Of a DNA stretch of 16,709 nt, positions 6,346 through 14,347 are shown one piece after another. Under the pieces are notes generated by a model, which was not told the origin of the DNA, did not search any database, and was given only the letters and a program-made list of their open reading frames with translations. The position numbers and the translations under genes were made by a program. Source of the stretch: Deltaproteobacteria bacterium (GTDB lineage Bacteria > Desulfobacterota > DSM-4660 > Desulfatiglandales > Desulfatiglandaceae); the NCBI GenBank assembly GCA_018644785.1, contig JABGPV010000097.1:1-16709 (forward strand), read 5' to 3'. The stretch's first letter is position 1, and each line of letters starts with the position of its first letter.

Positions 6346-7545
6346 ATGGAGAAATTAAAGGCATTTCAGGCAGGTAATATTGGTCAGTTGGCTATTAAAA
6401 ATCGCCTGGTCCGATCTGCCACCTTCGAGTACATGGGGACGGAGACGGGAGAGGTGAACGACGCCCTTGTAAAACTTTACCGAAATCTGGCCGAAGGTGG
6501 CGTGGGCCTTATCATAACAGGGTTTGCCTCGGTCCATCCTGAATCCTGGGTGCATCCGCAGGGGATGCGAATTCACGATGACCGTTATATTGAGGGACTC
6601 CAAAGGATTCCGGATGCGGTTCATGAACTAGCCAACGGATGTCGGATTATTCTCCAGCTGGGTCATGCCGGGAGACACCAGGTAAGCCCGGAACTGGCGG
6701 ATTGGACCGTGGCGCCATCGGCCGTTTACGATGAACTTTTCCAGCGGACTCCGCGAGAGCTCAACCTCCGGGAGATAGAGGAAATCATAGATTGCTTTGC
6801 CGAAGCCATCCGACGGGCCAGGGACGCTCGATTTGACGGTGTCCAACTGCACGCCGCCCACGGCTGGCTCTTGAGCACCTTTCTCTCTCCTCGCACAAAT
6901 AAGCGAACCGATGCCTATGGCGGGAGCACTGAAAACCGCGTTCGTATACTGGACGAGATTTTTAAGCGCGCCCGAAGCATGGTGGGAGAAGCGTTCCCGA
7001 TCCTTATCAAGTTAAGCAGCGAGGATTACTTACCCGGGGGGATGAATTTGGATGAAGGAAAGCGGGTGGCTGAGTGGGTCTCGAAAATTGGATTTTCGGC
7101 CCTCGAAATCAGCGGAGGCATGTGGGAATCCATGACGAGGGATGAGAAAGAACTGGGCTGGAGGCCCGTTCCCATCCCTGAAGCCAGGGTGGACATCAAG
7201 ACCAAGGATCAGGAAGCCTATTTCTGGTCCAATGCCAGGGAAATACGGAAGGTGGTAGAGGCGCCCATTATCCTGGTGGGAGGACTTCGATCCCTTGAGA
7301 TCGTCGAAAAGGTCCTCGGAGAAGGGAGCGTGGATTTCTGTTCCATGTCCAGACCCTTTATCCGAGAACCCGATTTTCCCAACAAGTGGCTGGCAGGGAA
7401 AGGAAAGGGTAAGACCCAGTGCCTCTCCTGCAACCGCTGTATGCCCCGCCCGGAACGTAGTCTCGAATGCCGGGCAGGCGAGGAGTTCGATGAGAGGGAG
7501 GCCCTGGAGATCTTTCCCTACTTCAGGAACCGACAAGCCCCGTAG
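6346..7545 (+). CDS. old-yellow-enzyme family FMN/Fe-S oxidoreductase, short form
   Basis: This 399-residue protein is the TIM-barrel FMN domain of the NADH:flavin oxidoreductase (OYE) family plus a short Cys-rich tail. Visible motifs are QLGHAGRH (about residues 104-111), HAAHGWLLSTFLSP starting at His169, and TDAYGGSTENR. The tail has C359-x2-C362-x2-C365-x9-C375, a plausible [4Fe-4S] site. Unlike FadH and BaiCD there is no C-terminal FAD/NAD(P) domain, so electrons must come from NAD(P)H directly or from a partner. The residue after HAAHG is Trp174, where classical OYEs and FadH carry the catalytic Tyr, so chemistry may differ. It lies 10 bp after dctM and 43 bp before the FadH-like gene, and the two may act together on enone or enoyl substrates. 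Substrate unknown. Confidence 0.9.
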   Translation: MEKLKAFQAGNIGQLAIKNRLVRSATFEYMGTETGEVNDALVKLYRNLAEGGVGLIITGFASVHPESWVHPQGMRIHDDRYIEGLQRIPDAVHELANGCRIILQLGHAGRHQVSPELADWTVAPSAVYDELFQRTPRELNLREIEEIIDCFAEAIRRARDARFDGVQLHAAHGWLLSTFLSPRTNKRTDAYGGSTENRVRILDEIFKRARSMVGEAFPILIKLSSEDYLPGGMNLDEGKRVAEWVSKIGFSALEISGGMWESMTRDEKELGWRPVPIPEARVDIKTKDQEAYFWSNAREIRKVVEAPIILVGGLRSLEIVEKVLGEGSVDFCSMSRPFIREPDFPNKWLAGKGKGKTQCLSCNRCMPRPERSLECRAGEEFDEREALEIFPYFRNRQAP

Positions 7546-7588
7546 CATGTCATCTAATCAGATCAACGTCAGGAAAGGATTATTCAAC

Positions 7589-9610
7589 ATGGTCATAAGA
7601 AACGGGATCGTAGAGCTGGCAACGACTGCTGCCATCAATGGACTGGAAATTCGGAATCGGATCGTCATGACGGCCGTACATTTGGGATATACACCCGATG
7701 GAACGGTTTCGGACCGTTTGGTGGAATTCTATCGAGAGCGTTCCCGGGGCGGCGTCGGCCTCATTGTGATCGGTGGCTGCACTGTGGACGAATATAGCGG
7801 CAGGTCGGAGATGATTGGCCTCCATGACGACCGATTTGTGCAGGGGCTTTCTCGACTTTCGGAAGCCATCCATTCTCATGGGGCCAAGGTCTTCGCCCAG
7901 CTATACCATTCGGGCCGTTATGCCCATTCGGCGACCATCGGCGGCAGGCGCCCTCTGGCGCCTTCGGCCATTGCCAGCAAGCTGACAAGGGAGATGCCAA
8001 AGGCCATGGATTCGGACGAGATAAGGATGGTTCAAGAGAGCTTTGCCCGGGCTGCGCTCAGGGCCAAGACCGCAGGAATGGATGGGGTTGAGGTCATCGG
8101 CGGCGCCGGGTATCTGATCAGTCAGTTTATGTCGCGCGTTACAAACATTCGAGAGGACGACTACGGCGGATCGTGGGAGAACCGGACCCGCTTCGGCCGG
8201 GAAGTGGTGGAACAAGTTCGTCAAGCCGTCGGCCCAAAATTCCCGGTCATGGTCCGAATTGCCGGCAACGACTTCATGCCCGGGGGAAACGGGAATATGG
8301 AGGCCGCTCTTTTTGCACAGGTCATGGAGGCTTCAGGGGCAGATGCCATCGACGTCACCGGCGGTTGGCACGAGACTCAGGTGCCGCAGTTGACCATGAT
8401 GGTTCCCCAGGGCGGTTTCAGCTATTTGGCTCGTGGGGTTCTGGCAAAGGTGAAGGTGCCGGTAGTGGTCTGCAACCGGATCAACGATCCCGTTCTGGCC
8501 GATGAATTCTTGCGCCGGGGCCAGGCGGATCTGATTGGAATGGCCCGGGCTCTAATCGCCGATCCGGAACTGCCGAACAAGGCGATAAACGGTGATTTTG
8601 ACGCTATACGGCACTGTATTGCCTGTAACCAGGGTTGCTTTGACCGGGTGACTCGGGGTGCGCCCGTGGGTTGTTTGGTAAATCCCAGGGTTGGGAGGGA
8701 GATGGAACCGGAGATGACCCCTCTTCCAGTGAAGACCCGGAAAAAGGTGGTGGTGATCGGTGGGGGGCCGGCCGGTATGATGGCTGCGGTAACCGCGGCG
8801 CAAAGGGGGCATCGGGTTACGCTCTACGAAAGGAGTTCGATGCTGGGAGGGCAGTTGCCCCTGGCGGCAGCCCCGCCGGGAAGGCGCGAAATGGCCACCC
8901 TTGTCCGTGACCTTTCGTCCCAGCTCCATCTATGCCATGTGGAAGTGATTCTCGGTCAAGAGGTGGACTCGGGGATGGTGGAGTCCATCTCCCCGGACGC
9001 GGTAGTTGTCGCCACCGGCGCCCTTCCCCTGATTCCTGATATTCCAGGGATCCACTTTCCGCACGTGGTCAACGCTTGGGATGTGCTGGCCGGTCGGGTC
9101 GATCTGGATAGTCCGGTGGCAATCATCGGCGGCGGGGCCGTGGGGTGCGAAACGGCATTGACGCTGGCCAGGATTGGAACCATTTCCGCCGATGACCTCC
9201 ATTTTCTGTTTGAAAACCAGGCCGAAACTCCGGATACCCTGCGCTCATTGATCCTTCACGGAACCTTCGAGATCGCAGTCGTGGAGATGCTGACCAAAAT
9301 CGGACGGGATATCGGGCCATCGACCCGCTGGTCCATCCTTCAGGACATGTCTCGCAGAGGCATACGGACCTATGAGGCTGCCAAGGCAGTCGAAATTACA
9401 ACCGAGTCGGTGCTCATTGAGCAGGAAGGGCACACGATTCACCTGCCGGCGAAAAGCGTTGTGGCGGCTGTCGGGGCGCGGCCGGTAAACAGGCTCTATG
9501 AGCAACTCAGGGAGAAGGTGCAGGATGTCTATCTGATCGGGGATGCCAAAAAACCTCGAAAGGCCCTTGAGGCGGTACACGAAGGGTTTGAAATCGGGCT
9601 TCGGATATAA
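7589..9610 (+). CDS. FadH/BaiCD-like 2,4-dienoyl-CoA reductase family protein
   Basis: This 673-residue protein has the full three-part architecture. An N-terminal FMN TIM barrel (about 1-340) is followed by a [4Fe-4S] motif C343-x2-C346-x3-C350-x11-C362. A C-terminal FAD domain starts with VVVIGGGPAG near 387, with a nested NAD(P)H domain starting VAIIGGGAVG near 510. The two proton-donor residues of E. coli FadH are present in matching context: Tyr175 in GYLISQF and His261 in GGWHE. It should take electrons from NAD(P)H through FAD and the cluster to FMN and reduce a conjugated C=C. The start at 7589 was chosen because AGGAAAGG lies 10 nt upstream; ATG 7547, directly after the previous stop, is an alternative, and longer starts overlap the previous gene. 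Steroid-type reductases such as BaiCD/BaiH share this architecture, so the substrate need not be a fatty acyl-CoA. Confidence 0.92.
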   Translation: MVIRNGIVELATTAAINGLEIRNRIVMTAVHLGYTPDGTVSDRLVEFYRERSRGGVGLIVIGGCTVDEYSGRSEMIGLHDDRFVQGLSRLSEAIHSHGAKVFAQLYHSGRYAHSATIGGRRPLAPSAIASKLTREMPKAMDSDEIRMVQESFARAALRAKTAGMDGVEVIGGAGYLISQFMSRVTNIREDDYGGSWENRTRFGREVVEQVRQAVGPKFPVMVRIAGNDFMPGGNGNMEAALFAQVMEASGADAIDVTGGWHETQVPQLTMMVPQGGFSYLARGVLAKVKVPVVVCNRINDPVLADEFLRRGQADLIGMARALIADPELPNKAINGDFDAIRHCIACNQGCFDRVTRGAPVGCLVNPRVGREMEPEMTPLPVKTRKKVVVIGGGPAGMMAAVTAAQRGHRVTLYERSSMLGGQLPLAAAPPGRREMATLVRDLSSQLHLCHVEVILGQEVDSGMVESISPDAVVVATGALPLIPDIPGIHFPHVVNAWDVLAGRVDLDSPVAIIGGGAVGCETALTLARIGTISADDLHFLFENQAETPDTLRSLILHGTFEIAVVEMLTKIGRDIGPSTRWSILQDMSRRGIRTYEAAKAVEITTESVLIEQEGHTIHLPAKSVVAAVGARPVNRLYEQLREKVQDVYLIGDAKKPRKALEAVHEGFEIGLRI

Positions 9611-9654
9611 AAAACCGAGGCGTGGTGCACAAAACAGCCCGGGGAAGACCCTCT

Positions 9655-9779
9655 CGCGGAAGGAACTTACGCCGTGTAAAGCGAAATGCAGTTGAAAAGG
9701 AACATCAAGGCCACCTGTGACGAAGGATTCAAGGAACTCATGAACTACAGTCACTGGAGGGCCAATCCCGCCCTTATAC
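9655..9779 (+). pseudogene. decayed fragment of the fumarate-reductase-type flavoprotein gene
   Basis: Positions 9658-9779 align without gaps to 12182-12303 inside the intact flavoprotein gene, with 10 mismatches in 122 positions by hand alignment. Weaker similarity continues left to about 9640 with a one-base gap. The fragment corresponds to roughly residues 45-86 of the flavoprotein. One difference turns GAA into a TAA stop (9677-9679), and the matching frame hits TGA at 9782-9784, so it is not translated as part of a protein. The fragment and the intact gene lie on either side of the molybdoenzyme gene, which points to duplication or insertion at this locus. Confidence 0.9.
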
Positions 9780-9857
9780 TATGATGGGACCACCGAGATC
9801 GAAAAAGTCATCATTGTCCGTAATATTTTAGCAAAAATATAAAGGGGGAATATTCCA

Positions 9858-11941
9858 ATGAGCGAAAGAATAATTAAAAGTTCATGTAGGGGCTGCCACG
9901 GGGGATGTGGGGTTTTAGTCACAGTAAGAGACAATAAGGTGATCAACATCAAAGGTGATCCACACTCTCCGATAAACAGAGGCAAGCTGTGTGTAAAAGG
10001 CAAAAAATACCATACCATCACTCATCATCCCGATCGGTTAACCAAACCTTTAAGGAAAAAAAACGGCGCCTTTGAGACAGTTTCATGGGATGAAGCACTG
10101 GATGATATTGCTAAAAAATTTCTTGAAAACAAAAAAGAATTCGGGGCGGAGGCTATGGCCATCGGGTATGGTACCAGTCGGGAAAACGATCCTTTTGTTT
10201 ACCGGTTTGCCAACCTCTTCGGTACGCCCAACGTACTCACGGCAGGCCACATGTGCTACGCGCCTCGTGTCACTCTCGGAATTTCTATGGCGGGTAATCA
10301 TAACCTCGTGGATTACGAAGGTGAGCCGCAGTGTGTGGTTGTATGGGGCGCCAACCCGCTGGTCTCCAATCCGGATGAATACAAGGGCTTTGATTTATCC
10401 CAAACCATTAAACGCGGGGCCAAGATCATCTGCATCGATCCACGGCGCTCTACATTGGCCAGAATCGCCGATCAATGGCTGCGAATCACTCCTGGTACAG
10501 ACGGGGCACTGGCATGGGGCATTATCAACGTGATCATCGACCGAGGCCTATACGATGAAGATTTTGTGGCGAACTATGCCCATGGCTGGAAAAGATTTTG
10601 TCAACGTGCCAAGAAATATCCGTTGTCATGGGCGGCAGCCAAGACGGGCCGAGCGAGGATGAGATCATCGCTGCGGCCGAAACATACGCCTCAATAAAAC
10701 CGGCGGGTATTCACTGGGGCGTTTCCCTGGAACAGACCAAAAACTGCACCAACAACATCCGACTGCTGCTCTGCCTGATGGCCATGACCGGCAACCTGGA
10801 CCGCCCGGGCGGCAATGTTCTGTTTCCCAGAAATCCAGTGCTTGGCTTTAAAAACCTGACGCTGGTCAACAAGCTGCCCAAAGAGCAGAACATTAAGCGG
10901 CTTGGCGGCAATCGATTCCGCCTGGCTGACCGACTCATGCTCCTTAATCCCAGGGCCGTTTGGGATGCTATTCTGGAAGAGAAGCCATACCCTGTAAAAT
11001 CGCTCTACCTGATCAGCACCAACCCGCTCATCTCCCGGGCCAACGCCAAACAGGTCAAGGCTGCCCTGGAGAAAGTCGACTTCCTGGTGGTACAAGATTT
11101 TTTCCTTACGCCCACAGCCAAGGAAGCCGATTATGTGTTGCCTGCCTCCACCTGGCTTGAACATGACTACATCGGTGATATGTGGAAGCGTCATGGCAGG
11201 GTACTTGTTCGCCAGAAAGCTGTTCAGGTGGGCGAGGCCCGATCAGATTACGACATTTTAAATGATCTGGGCAAGCGATGCACGGACCCCAATTACTGGT
11301 GGCCTACGGTGAAAGATTCCTTGAACGAAATTCTGGCGCCTTCCGGTTTTACCTGGGAGGATTTTTATGTGAGAGGTTACCTGGAAGGTGAACGGCGGTT
11401 CCGTAAATACAAGATGGAAGGATTCAGAACGGCAACACGCAAATTTGAATTCTATTCCACTGTGATGGAAGACCTGAATTACGATCCTCTACCCGGATAC
11501 GTTGACCCGCCCGAGACCCCCTGGAGCAACCCGGAATTGGCTAAACAATACCCTATTCAGTTGATTACGGGTGCACGGATTGCCTCGTTTTTTCATACCG
11601 AAAACCGCCAACCCGGACCGTTGCGCGCCAATCATCCGGATCCATTGGTGGAGATACATCCCAACAAAGCAAAGGAAAAGGGTATCGCCGATGGCGACTG
11701 GGTGGAGATCAGCTCACCAAGAGGTAGTGTAAAATTAAAGGCCGCCGTCACCGATCGCGTGCAGGAAAATGTGGTTTCCGCCGACCATGGGTGGTGGTTT
11801 CCGGAGAAAAAGGACGATTTTGGTTGGGATCAGTCCAACATTGATATTTTGACTGACAATGATCTGGATTCTTGTGATCCGACTTTTGGTGCAACAAACC
11901 TTCGGGTGTTGCTTTGCGATATATCAAAGGCCTCCGGGTAA
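9858..11941 (+). pseudogene. molybdopterin oxidoreductase, soluble DMSO-reductase superfamily, frameshifted
   Basis: The gene is open in one frame from ATG 9858 (AAAGGGGGA upstream) to about 10650 and in the -1 frame from there to the stop at 11939-11941, so the repaired product is about 694 residues. Across the join, ...KKYPLSWAAAKTG and SEDEIIAAAETYASIKP are contiguous in this family. The break sits at GGCCG (10647-10651), where one lost C would explain it. The N-terminus has the [4Fe-4S] motif C10-x2-C13-x3-C17-x27-C45; Cys133 in HMCYAPR is the probable Mo/W ligand, followed by WGANPL, IDPRRS and the pterin-binding regions. There is no Tat signal, so the product is cytoplasmic. It resembles acetylene hydratase in layout, but His14 (CHGGC) replaces the Asp after the second Cys that is important there. 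No adjacent electron-transfer subunit is seen. The frame break may be a real mutation or a sequencing error. Confidence 0.85.
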
Positions 11942-12047
11942 TAACACGATTGGCTAAACGTCTGCGGAATTGACCGAATAGCAAAGAGAGGCTTTCTATG
12001 AACTCTAAAATGCAAAGAAGATGTACTTTCTTGGGGGAGTGACCTTG

Positions 12048-13517
12048 ATGGTAAAATGGGATGTTGTCGTCATTGGTTGCGGGGGGGGAGGCATCGCGGC
12101 TGCTCTTACACTTGCCCGGGGCGGCGCCAAAGTAATCGTTTTAGAAAAGGCGTCCTATCCAGGCGGGAGCACCAACTTCGTGGAAGGAACCTACGCCGTG
12201 GAAAGCAAGATGCAGTTGAAAAGAAACATCAAGGCCACCTGTGACGAGGGATTCAAGGAACTCATGAACTACAGTCACTGGAAGGCTAATGCCGCCCTTG
12301 TACGAGCCATTGTCAATAAATCCGGCGACACCATCGACTGGCTTCAGAAGGAAGGCGTTTCATTCGCCGAGCCAACGGCGGATTTTCTGGGAGGTCCCAG
12401 GGTATGGCATCTCTTCAAGGGGTTCGGGAAGGAGATGATCAGGGTTCTTGTGGCCAATGCGAAAAAGAAAGGGGTTAAGTTCCTTTATGAGACCACCGCA
12501 AGAGGACTCCTCCGTGAGGTAGGAGGTCCGGTCACCGGTGTCGTGGGGGAAGACAAGGAGGGAAGGCAGATCCAAATCGAGGGGAAAGCGATCATTATTG
12601 CAACAGGTGGTTTCGCAAACAACAAAGACTGGATTAAGCGGTACACAGGCTTTGATCTGGATGAAAACCTTTTCGCCGTGGGCCGATATCACAAGACCGG
12701 AGACGGCATCCGAATGGCATGGGAGGCGGGCGCCGCAGAGGAGGGTATAGGGGTTCTGCTTTTTAATTTCGGCATGCCCCCCGGGACTATCCGGCCCCAA
12801 GACCATATGCTGGGGGCTGTTGGACAGCCCACACTATGGGTTAACCAGCAGGGGACACGCTTTTGCGATGAAGCGGTGATTGAGGACATGATCCACGTCG
12901 GAAACATCCTGTCCAGGCAGCCGGGAAGATATTGCTTCAGGATTTTTGATAAAGATATGCGAAGGCATTGGGCGAAACATGGCGGCATCGGAGTTGGCAA
13001 CTACTGCCCGCCAAGGACCCCGCTGACCAACCTGGATACCGAGATGAGAGCTCTCATTTCGAAAGGAAACCCCTACGTTTTTGTTGCAGATGCCCTTGAT
13101 GCGCTGGCGGACGAGATGGGTATTGATCAGGCGATGTTTATGAAGACCGTAGAAGTCTACAACCGGTTCTGCGATAAAGGGCACGACGATTCGTTCGCAA
13201 AAGATCCCGCCCACCTACAGCCAGTCAGGACACCCCCATTCTATGCCTTCAAATGCTACACGGACTTTTTGTGCACTCTCGGCGGCATTCGCATCAACGA
13301 GAACACGGAAGTCCTCGACAAAAACAACAAAGAAATCCCGGGACTATATGCAACGGGATGCGATGCGGGCGGTATGTACGGCGACAGTTATGACATTACT
13401 GCCTCCGGTATCGGCAGCGCATTTGCACTCAACTCAGGACGTATTGCGGGAGAGCGTGTGTTGGGTATTGAAAGAACAGGGACAGAACATAAAAATGAAA
13501 TCGAGGAAATGGGATAA
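12048..13517 (+). CDS. FAD-dependent oxidoreductase, fumarate-reductase flavoprotein type
   Basis: This 489-residue flavoprotein begins with an FAD-binding Rossmann motif, G10-x-G12-x-x-G15, with Glu33 at the end of the second strand (VIVLEK). GGSTNFVEG follows. The C-terminus has the family closing segment GLYATGCDAGG through SGRIAGERV. Relatives include fumarate reductase, urocanate reductase, 3-ketosteroid dehydrogenases and BaiJ-type steroid reductases, which reduce or form a C=C next to a carbonyl. The usual fumarate-reductase GxNRLGG stretch is replaced by GDSYDITASG, so it is unlikely to be a simple fumarate reductase. There is no Tat or Sec signal and no heme domain. The start at 12048 fits GGGGGAG eight bases upstream; ATG 12021 is an alternative. 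The DUF169 gene follows after 13 bp and the Fe-S gene after that, suggesting a multi-subunit complex. Confidence 0.9.
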   Translation: MVKWDVVVIGCGGGGIAAALTLARGGAKVIVLEKASYPGGSTNFVEGTYAVESKMQLKRNIKATCDEGFKELMNYSHWKANAALVRAIVNKSGDTIDWLQKEGVSFAEPTADFLGGPRVWHLFKGFGKEMIRVLVANAKKKGVKFLYETTARGLLREVGGPVTGVVGEDKEGRQIQIEGKAIIIATGGFANNKDWIKRYTGFDLDENLFAVGRYHKTGDGIRMAWEAGAAEEGIGVLLFNFGMPPGTIRPQDHMLGAVGQPTLWVNQQGTRFCDEAVIEDMIHVGNILSRQPGRYCFRIFDKDMRRHWAKHGGIGVGNYCPPRTPLTNLDTEMRALISKGNPYVFVADALDALADEMGIDQAMFMKTVEVYNRFCDKGHDDSFAKDPAHLQPVRTPPFYAFKCYTDFLCTLGGIRINENTEVLDKNNKEIPGLYATGCDAGGMYGDSYDITASGIGSAFALNSGRIAGERVLGIERTGTEHKNEIEEMG

Positions 13518-13530
13518 GGAGGATGGGAAA

Positions 13531-14304
13531 ATGGCACTGTCAGGTTGGAACAGGGAAGGATGGCTGGAGGTATCTGAAAAACTTAAATTTGAGCTTCCGC
13601 CAATTGCGGTGAGTTTTGCAATAGACCCGCCGGATGGGCTTGAGAAACTGGAGGAAAAGATCGGCTTCTGCGAGATGTTGAGGCAGGCCCAGGAAGGAAA
13701 CACCTTTTATGCCGCTCCTGAGAATCATAACTGCGATGGGGGCCTGGTTGTTTTAGGAAAAACTGTTCCGCCCGTGTATGAATCGGGGGAATTCGGCGCG
13801 GGACTTCAGGTGTTCGACCATTACAGGACTATGACAAGGGTTTATGATGTTCTTCCAAAACTCAATCCGGAAAGAAATATCGGTTATGTTGCGTTTTCTC
13901 CCTTGGACAGTTTGACTTTTGAGCCCGATCTCCTGGTAGTGGTCGCCGAACTGCCCCAGACAGAAATTCTGCTGAGGGCCATGAGCTATTCCACGGGAAA
14001 AGTATGGACGAGCCGATGCACAACTGTCTTAGGGTGCGCCTGGATGTATATCTATCCATACCTTACGGGCGAGCTCAATTACATTACGACCGGGCTGGGC
14101 CACGGCATGACAAGAAGGAAGGTCGCTCCCGCCGGGCGTCAGGTGATATCCATCCCGTATGACCTGTTCGGAACAATGCTTCACAGCCTGCAGACCATGC
14201 CGTGGGTTGCGCCTTTGTTTCAACCGGATTCGGACGAATTTCGCCAAAAATTGCTCAAAGATCTGGGGCTTGATTCCGGTCTCTATAAGGTGGAAGCCCA
14301 ATGA
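13531..14304 (+). CDS. DUF169 family protein
   Basis: This 257-residue soluble protein has the DUF169 (COG2043) pattern: an early PPIAVSF segment, GFCEMLRQAQEG with Cys47, an ENHNCDGG segment with Cys68, and CTTVLGCAWMYIYPYLTGELN followed by GLGHGMTRRK and ISIPYD. The function of the family is unknown; the conserved Cys residues suggest a metal, cluster or thiol role. AAGGAGGA overlaps the stop codon of the flavoprotein gene and lies 7 nt before ATG 13531, so the two genes are translationally coupled. A longer frame from 13243 lies inside the flavoprotein gene and is not credible. Its position between the flavoprotein and the Fe-S protein suggests an accessory subunit or maturation factor of that enzyme. 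Confidence 0.88.
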   Translation: MALSGWNREGWLEVSEKLKFELPPIAVSFAIDPPDGLEKLEEKIGFCEMLRQAQEGNTFYAAPENHNCDGGLVVLGKTVPPVYESGEFGAGLQVFDHYRTMTRVYDVLPKLNPERNIGYVAFSPLDSLTFEPDLLVVVAELPQTEILLRAMSYSTGKVWTSRCTTVLGCAWMYIYPYLTGELNYITTGLGHGMTRRKVAPAGRQVISIPYDLFGTMLHSLQTMPWVAPLFQPDSDEFRQKLLKDLGLDSGLYKVEAQ

Positions 14305-14347
14305 GGCATATTCCTGCCAGCCAAGGCTCCGGAGGGCAAACGGGTCG

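Noticed and set aside
7295..7588. Upstream extension of the FadH-like reductase reading frame
   Set aside because: It overlaps the end of the short OYE gene in another frame and has no family similarity; the protein family begins near 7589.
9780..9857. Possible continuation of the flavoprotein fragment (ACCACCG stretch resembling 12490-12500)
   Set aside because: The match is only about seven bases beyond the clear alignment, too weak to extend the pseudogene.
9858..11941. Calling the molybdoenzyme acetylene hydratase
   Set aside because: The overall layout is similar, but the active-site Asp position is His and no supporting context is present, so only the superfamily is assigned.
11998..12042. 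14-codon open frame starting ATG after AGAGAGG, overlapping the upstream alternative start of the flavoprotein
   Set aside because: Too short and without any recognisable leader-peptide features; the longer distance start at 12048 has its own good ribosome binding site.
13243..13530. Upstream extension of the DUF169 reading frame
   Set aside because: It lies within the well-supported flavoprotein gene in a different frame, and a strong ribosome binding site precedes 13531.
14159..14347. Upstream extension of the HdrD-like reading frame
   Set aside because: It overlaps the DUF169 gene, and the extra residues do not resemble the family.
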